A stretch of DNA of 26,240 nucleotides, from NCBI GenBank assembly GCA_016934135.1, contig JAFGTK010000318.1, positions 1-26,240 of the forward strand. The letters run 5' to 3'. This document shows positions 22,440 to 26,240 of this stretch, in pieces. The translations under genes were made by a program, and so were the position numbers. Numbering within the stretch: the first letter of the stretch is position 1; each line of letters starts with the position of its first letter. The stretch comes from Deltaproteobacteria bacterium. GTDB lineage: Bacteria; Desulfobacterota; Desulfomonilia; UBA1062. The notes beneath the pieces were generated by a model. The model saw only the letters and a list, made by a program, of their open reading frames with translations. It was not told the DNA's origin and did no database searches.

Positions 22440-23737
22440 CAGCTGTCATTTTCCTCTTCGATCAGCTCGCGCTGCGGGTTTTTGTCCAACCCCAGCACAT
22501 AAGTGGATTCTGATTCCGGCAATTGCTCTACATCACGTAGTTTCCGGGTCATTGCCCTGGTTCTGATCTCAGTTTGTTCAATCGTGCTTGATGCGGTATT
22601 CAGCTGCTTCCTGACCTTTGAAAGCACATCCCCGAACTTTAAAAACTCGGTCTTGACTGCTGCGAGAATCGACCAGACCTCATGGGAGCGCTTTTCCAGG
22701 GCCAGCGTCTGGAACCCCATTCGGATACTGCTCAGAATGGCGGCCAGTGTTGTCGGTCCTGCAAGGACAATCCTGTATCTGCGCTGAATCTCCTCTACCT
22801 GTCCGGGCTGACGCAGCACCTCTGCATACAGGCCCTCTGTAGGCAGGAACATAATCGCAAAATCCGTAGTTTCAGGCGGAGATACATACTTTTCACTGAT
22901 CTCTTTCGCCGAGGCCTGTACAGAACGCAGCAGAGAGGAGGTTGCTTTCTGGCAAGCCTCTGCATCGGCCCTGTCAGACGCATCTACCAGCCGCAGATAG
23001 TCTTCCTGCGGGAATTTAGAGTCTATCGGCAGCCATAAACGTGATTCGGACATATCCCCGGCACCCGGCAAACAAACCGCATATTCCACGGTTTCACGTG
23101 AGTCATGCTTCACCTGAACATTCCTTGCATACTGGTCGGGGGAGAGTATCTGCTCCAGAAGAGCCCCGAGCTGAACCTCTGCCCATGTTCCCCGTGCCTT
23201 TACATTGGTAAGAACACGCTTCAAGTCACCCACTCCGGTTGCGAGCGTCTGCATCTCTCCAAGACCGCGCTGAACAGCCTCAAGCCGTTCACTTACCAGC
23301 TTGAATGATTCTCCGAGCCGCTTCTCAAGTGTACTCTGCAGTTTTTCATCGACAGTGAGCCGCATCTGATCGAGCTTTTTTTCATTGCCTTCTGTCAGCA
23401 CCTTCAGCTGATGGTCGATTGCACTGCGCATTCTCTCGATGCGGGCTTCATTGGTTTCGGTCAGTTCCTTTATGCCGCCTGCAACCTTTCCCAGATTCTC
23501 ATTCTGCGATTTTCCGAGTTCTGAAATCGTTCTTACCAGGGTCTCTGTAGCGGTATTTTGAGCAAGCGCTACTTCCTGACGCAGTTCACGTGCAGCCTTT
23601 GCAGACTCCTCGCGTGCATTGCGAAATTCTTCCCGGAAAGCCTGTTCAAGGTTATGGCGGGATCTCTGCGTGATAATAATCATCGCAACACAGATCACAG
23701 AAATAACCGCTAAAATCGAAAGAACTATTGTTTCCAT
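22439..23737 (-). CDS. rmuC: DNA recombination protein RmuC
   Basis: This 432-residue protein has an N-terminal membrane segment (about residues 4-22), a long coiled coil (about 25-180) and the RmuC domain. Visible landmarks are GTWAEVQLGALLEQILSPDQ, LPIDSKFPQEDY, KYVSPPETTDFAIMFLPTEG and GPTTLAAILSSIRMGFQTLA. The RmuC domain is a PD-(D/E)XK-nuclease-like fold; in E. coli rmuC limits inversion at short inverted repeats, though its biochemical role is not settled. The gene is monocistronic here, convergent to the motility run and divergent from kdsA. The ATG at 23737 follows TAAGG. A plausible promoter lies immediately upstream. Nothing odd is seen in the sequence. Confidence 0.92.
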   Translation of the reverse strand: METIVLSILAVISVICVAMIIITQRSRHNLEQAFREEFRNAREESAKAARELRQEVALAQNTATETLVRTISELGKSQNENLGKVAGGIKELTETNEARIERMRSAIDHQLKVLTEGNEKKLDQMRLTVDEKLQSTLEKRLGESFKLVSERLEAVQRGLGEMQTLATGVGDLKRVLTNVKARGTWAEVQLGALLEQILSPDQYARNVQVKHDSRETVEYAVCLPGAGDMSESRLWLPIDSKFPQEDYLRLVDASDRADAEACQKATSSLLRSVQASAKEISEKYVSPPETTDFAIMFLPTEGLYAEVLRQPGQVEEIQRRYRIVLAGPTTLAAILSSIRMGFQTLALEKRSHEVWSILAAVKTEFLKFGDVLSKVRKQLNTASSTIEQTEIRTRAMTRKLRDVEQLPESESTYVLGLDKNPQRELIEEENDS

Positions 23738-23753
23738 ATATAAACCTTAACAA

Positions 23754-23782
23754 AGGATATCGCATATTGCACCTTAGTTCAA
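23754..23782 (-). promoter_or_regulatory. Sigma70-type promoter candidate for rmuC
   Basis: On the minus strand TTGAAC (23782-23777) and TATCCT (23759-23754) are 17 bases apart, just before the TAAGG site and ATG of rmuC. A short dyad AAAGGA-TTT-TCCTTT (23782-23796) touches the -35. The -10 is weak, so this is a moderate match. Confidence 0.35.
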
Positions 23783-23918
23783 AAGGATTTTCCTTTAAGA
23801 CCATGCTTAAATATCATACATCTGTCCACACAGGGTCATGATTCAACCCTTTTTTACGAACTTTAACAGGTGCTGTTTCCGTCAGGACTGTCTCAGATGA
23901 CAGGCGGGCCAAACCTTC

Positions 23919-23948
23919 TTGACACCCGCATTCGGCATGGGCTAATGG
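23919..23948 (+). promoter_or_regulatory. Weak promoter candidate for kdsA
   Basis: A perfect TTGACA (23919-23924) is followed after 18 bases by TAATGG (23943-23948), a poor -10. It is the best + strand match in the 271-base gap between rmuC and kdsA, which otherwise shows no RNA gene or repeat that I recognise. Transcription of the kds-lpt run could instead start elsewhere. Confidence 0.22.
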
Positions 23949-24008
23949 TAGATTGTCAGCGCTTAAAAACTACGTGCAGAACGCTCACTGACTTACAGGT
24001 GGATATTG

Positions 24009-24821
24009 ATGGATGCTATTCATATTGGAGATATATCGATCGGGACGGGAAAACTGGTTCTGATAGCAGGCCCATGTGTGATCGAATCCGAAGAACATGC
24101 ACGGTTTATGGCAGAAAGACTTGCCGGGATAGCAGGCAGAGTAAACATGCCCTTTATATTCAAGGCATCATTTGACAAGGCTAACCGCTCGTCGATCGAT
24201 TCATACAGGGGCCCGGGGATCGTAAAAGGCCTCGATATCCTTTCAGGGATAAAAAAGGACTTTAAAGTTGCAGTCACAACCGATATTCACGAACCAGGCC
24301 AGGCAAAGCCTGCAGCACAGGTCGTGGACATTATTCAGATCCCTGCCTTTCTTTGCAGACAAACCGACATTCTGGTTGCCTCAGGCGAAACAGGCATTCC
24401 GGTCAATGTCAAGAAAGGTCAGTTCATGGCACCATGGGATATGGCAAATGCCGTTAAAAAGATCGAAAGTACCGGGAACAAAAGAATATTGATTACCGAA
24501 CGCGGGGTATCATTCGGATACAACAACCTGGTGTGCGATTTCAGGAGCCTCGGACTTCTTAGGTCTTTCAACAAACCTGTTGTTTTTGATGTTACCCATT
24601 CTCTTCAGCTGCCCGGAGGAAAGGGAGATTCTTCCGGCGGGAACAGAGAGTTTATCGCACCCCTGGCGCGCGCCGGCGTTGCATTCGGAACAGATGCCGT
24701 CTTCCTTGAGGTGCATGACCGCCCGGAGCAGGCGCTGAGCGACGGGCCAAACTGTCTGCCTCTTGCCGGGCTGGAGCCTCTGTTGAGGCAGCTGCTTGAA
24801 ATCAATGCGGTGTTAAAATGA
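24009..24821 (+). CDS. kdsA: 3-deoxy-8-phosphooctulonate synthase KdsA, probable metal-dependent type
   Basis: This 270-residue enzyme condenses phosphoenolpyruvate with arabinose 5-phosphate to give Kdo 8-phosphate for lipid A-core synthesis. Family landmarks are LIAGPCVIES (residues 18-27), FKASFDKANRSS, TTDIHEP, IQIPAFLCRQTD, KKGQFMAPWDM, VFDVTHSLQLPGG and EVHDRPEQALSDGPN. Cys23 in AGPCVIES sits where metal-dependent KDO8P synthases (Aquifex type) carry a Cys ligand and E. coli KdsA has Asn. This places it in the metal-dependent class by inference. ATG 24009 follows AGGTGG; the TTG one codon earlier is not needed. It overlaps kdsC by four bases (ATGA). Confidence 0.95.
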   Translation: MDAIHIGDISIGTGKLVLIAGPCVIESEEHARFMAERLAGIAGRVNMPFIFKASFDKANRSSIDSYRGPGIVKGLDILSGIKKDFKVAVTTDIHEPGQAKPAAQVVDIIQIPAFLCRQTDILVASGETGIPVNVKKGQFMAPWDMANAVKKIESTGNKRILITERGVSFGYNNLVCDFRSLGLLRSFNKPVVFDVTHSLQLPGGKGDSSGGNREFIAPLARAGVAFGTDAVFLEVHDRPEQALSDGPNCLPLAGLEPLLRQLLEINAVLK

Positions 24822-25321
24822 ATCGGGTAAAATGCCTGGTACTGGATGTGGATGGAGTCCTTACGGATTCAAGGATCTACTTTACTGATGACGGCCGCGA
24901 GATCAAGGCATTCAATAGCAAGGACGGCCACGGACTGAAACTCATCATGCGCGCAGGAATCCAGGTGGCTATAATAACAGGCAGATACTCAAAGGCCCTT
25001 GAATACCGAGTGAAGGATCTGGGAATCGAGCATGTCATTCAGGGATCAAAAGACAAGACGGCCTCACTAAGCGAACTTTCACAAAGGCTCGGGATCGATC
25101 CCGGAGAGATGGCATACATGGGGGATGACGTGGTAGACCTTCCTGCAATGAAATTATGCGCAGTGAGCATTGCTCCCGCAGATGCAGTGGAGATGGTCAG
25201 ACGTAAAGCAGACATTGTAACGGATCTTCCGGGGGGCCAAGGCGCAGTACGGGAAGCCGTAGAAATCATCCTGAAGCGCATGAACCTGTTTGATGTGGTG
25301 ATGGAGCGCTATGTGGTTTAA
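24818..25321 (+). CDS. kdsC: 3-deoxy-D-manno-octulosonate 8-phosphate phosphatase KdsC
   Basis: This 167-residue HAD-superfamily phosphatase removes phosphate from Kdo 8-phosphate, the step after KdsA. Motif I is LDVDGVLTD (nucleophile Asp10, acid Asp12), motif II is IITGR, the Lys of motif III lies in GSKDK, and motif IV is MGDDVVDLPAM. The short length without a cap domain and the IYF/FNSKDGHG segment match tetrameric KdsC rather than other HAD proteins. It starts inside the kdsA stop (ATGA) and its end overlaps lptC by 11 bases, giving a tightly coupled operon of Kdo synthesis and LPS transport genes. Confidence 0.94.
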   Translation: MNRVKCLVLDVDGVLTDSRIYFTDDGREIKAFNSKDGHGLKLIMRAGIQVAIITGRYSKALEYRVKDLGIEHVIQGSKDKTASLSELSQRLGIDPGEMAYMGDDVVDLPAMKLCAVSIAPADAVEMVRRKADIVTDLPGGQGAVREAVEIILKRMNLFDVVMERYVV

Positions 25322-25835
25322 GTGGCTCGGTGCTCTTGTTATTATCATCCTCATCGGTATTATAGTTATTGAAAAAGAGGATACGGTTCAGCAGATACAA
25401 ACCATGCCGATCCTGCGGTCTGCACAGCAGATAATCATGCATGAGAAAAAGATAGACTCGGATATAACAACTCTCATAGAAGCCTCAAGCATTACCGAAC
25501 AACCTGACAACATGATCCATCTCGACACCTTCGATCTGACCCAATCAGACGGACTGCGCATAGCCGGTATAGAAGCGGTGTACAACATGAACGACTCCAT
25601 ACTTACCATAACCGGACCTGTTACCATAGAGATGAATAACGGCAGAAGGGCAAACCTTGAGGGACTTGTATGGGACAGAAAATCACAGAAGGCATTCACC
25701 CCCAATCCTGTTGTGGTTACAGGAATTGAGGGAACAATCAGGGCCAACAAGGCGGAATTTCAAAACGACTTTTCTCTGATACACTTTTCAGGTGGTGTAC
25801 ATGCACAGATTTCTCAAGATATTCTTTATAATTAG
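25311..25835 (+). CDS. lptC: LPS export system protein LptC
   Basis: This 174-residue protein has an N-terminal membrane anchor (about residues 3-22) and a periplasmic beta-jellyroll of the LptC/OstA type. Recognisable strands include DGLRIAGIEAVYNMNDSIL and the late GIEGTIRANKAEFQNDFSL, where LptC proteins have a short A-x-x-A-x-F-type segment. LptC sits on the LptB2FG transporter and passes LPS to LptA. It begins within kdsC and overlaps lptA by 35 bases, in the order kdsC-lptC-lptA common in Gram-negative bacteria. Sequence conservation in this family is low, and operon position carries much of the weight. Confidence 0.85.
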   Translation: MWFKWLGALVIIILIGIIVIEKEDTVQQIQTMPILRSAQQIIMHEKKIDSDITTLIEASSITEQPDNMIHLDTFDLTQSDGLRIAGIEAVYNMNDSILTITGPVTIEMNNGRRANLEGLVWDRKSQKAFTPNPVVVTGIEGTIRANKAEFQNDFSLIHFSGGVHAQISQDILYN

Positions 25836-26240
25836 CATAGTAATTCCTTCTCTCGCATACACTGAAGAACTAAAGGACACACCCGACTCATCCGATATGG
25901 TTGAAATAGAGGCTGACAGACTGGACGTGAATACACCTGAAGGAAAGGCGGTTTTTCAAGGAAATGTTAAGGCCAAAAAGGGAGATATAATCGTAAACAG
26001 CCAGGTACTCACCCTCCTGTATGATAATAAAACTCAGAAGGTTACCTCTTTAATTGCTGATGGCGAGGTATTCGTGCTATGGCAGGACAAAGAGGCAACG
26101 TGCAACCAGGCAGTGTACAGCCTTGACAAAGAGATGATGGAGCTTGCCGGCGACGTGATCATTACAAAAGGCGCCGAGAAACTCTCGGGACAGAAGGTTA
26201 TCGTGGACATGGCATCCGACACCCAGGTCGTGGAAGGCCA
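25801..26240 (+). CDS. lptA: LPS transport periplasmic protein LptA (3' end cut by window)
   Basis: The frame from ATG 25801 is open to the window end (146 codons). Residues 1-20 form a signal peptide (basic MHRFLK, hydrophobic core, SLA-type cleavage region). An OstA-type beta-jellyroll begins at MVEIEADRLDV and continues with GKAVFQGNVKAKKGDIIVNS and MELAGDVIITKGAEKLSG. LptA forms the periplasmic bridge that carries LPS from LptC to LptD. AGGTGG lies five bases upstream of the ATG, and the start is embedded in the end of lptC. lptB would be expected just beyond the window. Confidence 0.88.
   Translation, partial: MHRFLKIFFIISIVIPSLAYTEELKDTPDSSDMVEIEADRLDVNTPEGKAVFQGNVKAKKGDIIVNSQVLTLLYDNKTQKVTSLIADGEVFVLWQDKEATCNQAVYSLDKEMMELAGDVIITKGAEKLSGQKVIVDMASDTQVVEG

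Noticed and set aside
23870..24175. 101-codon frame spanning the rmuC-kdsA gap and the kdsA 5' end
   Set aside because: It overlaps the conserved KdsA N-terminus in another frame, and its translation shows no pattern. No good Shine-Dalgarno.
1..26240. CRISPR array, tRNA, rRNA, transposase, integrase, toxin-antitoxin pair or phage-defence system
   Set aside because: I looked for spaced direct repeats, cloverleaf sequence and family motifs and found none. The Xre gene has no toxin-like partner beside it.

Overview
The window looks like chromosome of a motile, LPS-bearing Gram-negative bacterium. The closest fit is the delta-proteobacterial / Desulfobacterota group. This rests on the mix of AsmA-like, KdsA/KdsC/Lpt and FtsEX-EnvC genes with an FlhF/FlhG/FliA flagellar cluster containing HEAT-repeat and HDOD genes, and on an intergenic palindrome starting GTCATTCCCGCG that I associate with such genomes. 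The lineage is inference. Coding density is very high: no gene-free stretch exceeds 300 bases, and many genes overlap by 4-35 bases. I see no tRNA, rRNA, CRISPR array, transposase or phage gene.

Layout. (1) 2-114 is an imperfect palindromic repeat element, followed by a large AsmA/YhdP-type envelope protein on the + strand (156-3290). (2) A long minus-strand block (3287-11011), read right to left, holds an Xre-type regulator, ftsE, ftsX, an EnvC-like murein hydrolase activator, an S41 carboxy-terminal protease, a YibQ-like divergent polysaccharide deacetylase, a NusG paralogue and hflX. The first six look like a peptidoglycan-remodelling/cell-division unit with its own regulator. The NusG paralogue and hflX have a separate good promoter. 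hflX has no canonical start codon where its conserved N-terminus begins; an AUA sits there behind a strong Shine-Dalgarno. (3) A divergent intergenic region (11012-11277) separates this block from a plus-strand flagellar/chemotaxis run (11278-22286): flhB, flhA, flhF, flhG, fliA, cheY, a FliL-like gene, a 634-residue HEAT-repeat gene, an HDOD gene, cheR and a second CheY-like receiver gene. (4) rmuC lies convergent on the minus strand (22439-23737). (5) A plus-strand run for Kdo and LPS export follows: kdsA, kdsC, lptC and the 5' part of lptA, cut by the window end.

Functionally, FlhA/FlhB are the export gate, FlhF/FlhG set flagellar position and number, and FliA is the late flagellar sigma factor. 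CheY and CheR belong to chemotaxis. FtsE/FtsX/EnvC control septal amidases. KdsA/KdsC make Kdo, and LptC/LptA carry LPS across the periplasm. The least explained part is the FliL-like/HEAT/HDOD/CheR/receiver block behind fliA-cheY. It could be a chemotaxis or motility-control module whose HEAT scaffold has no assigned role. Its novelty cannot be judged from sequence alone.
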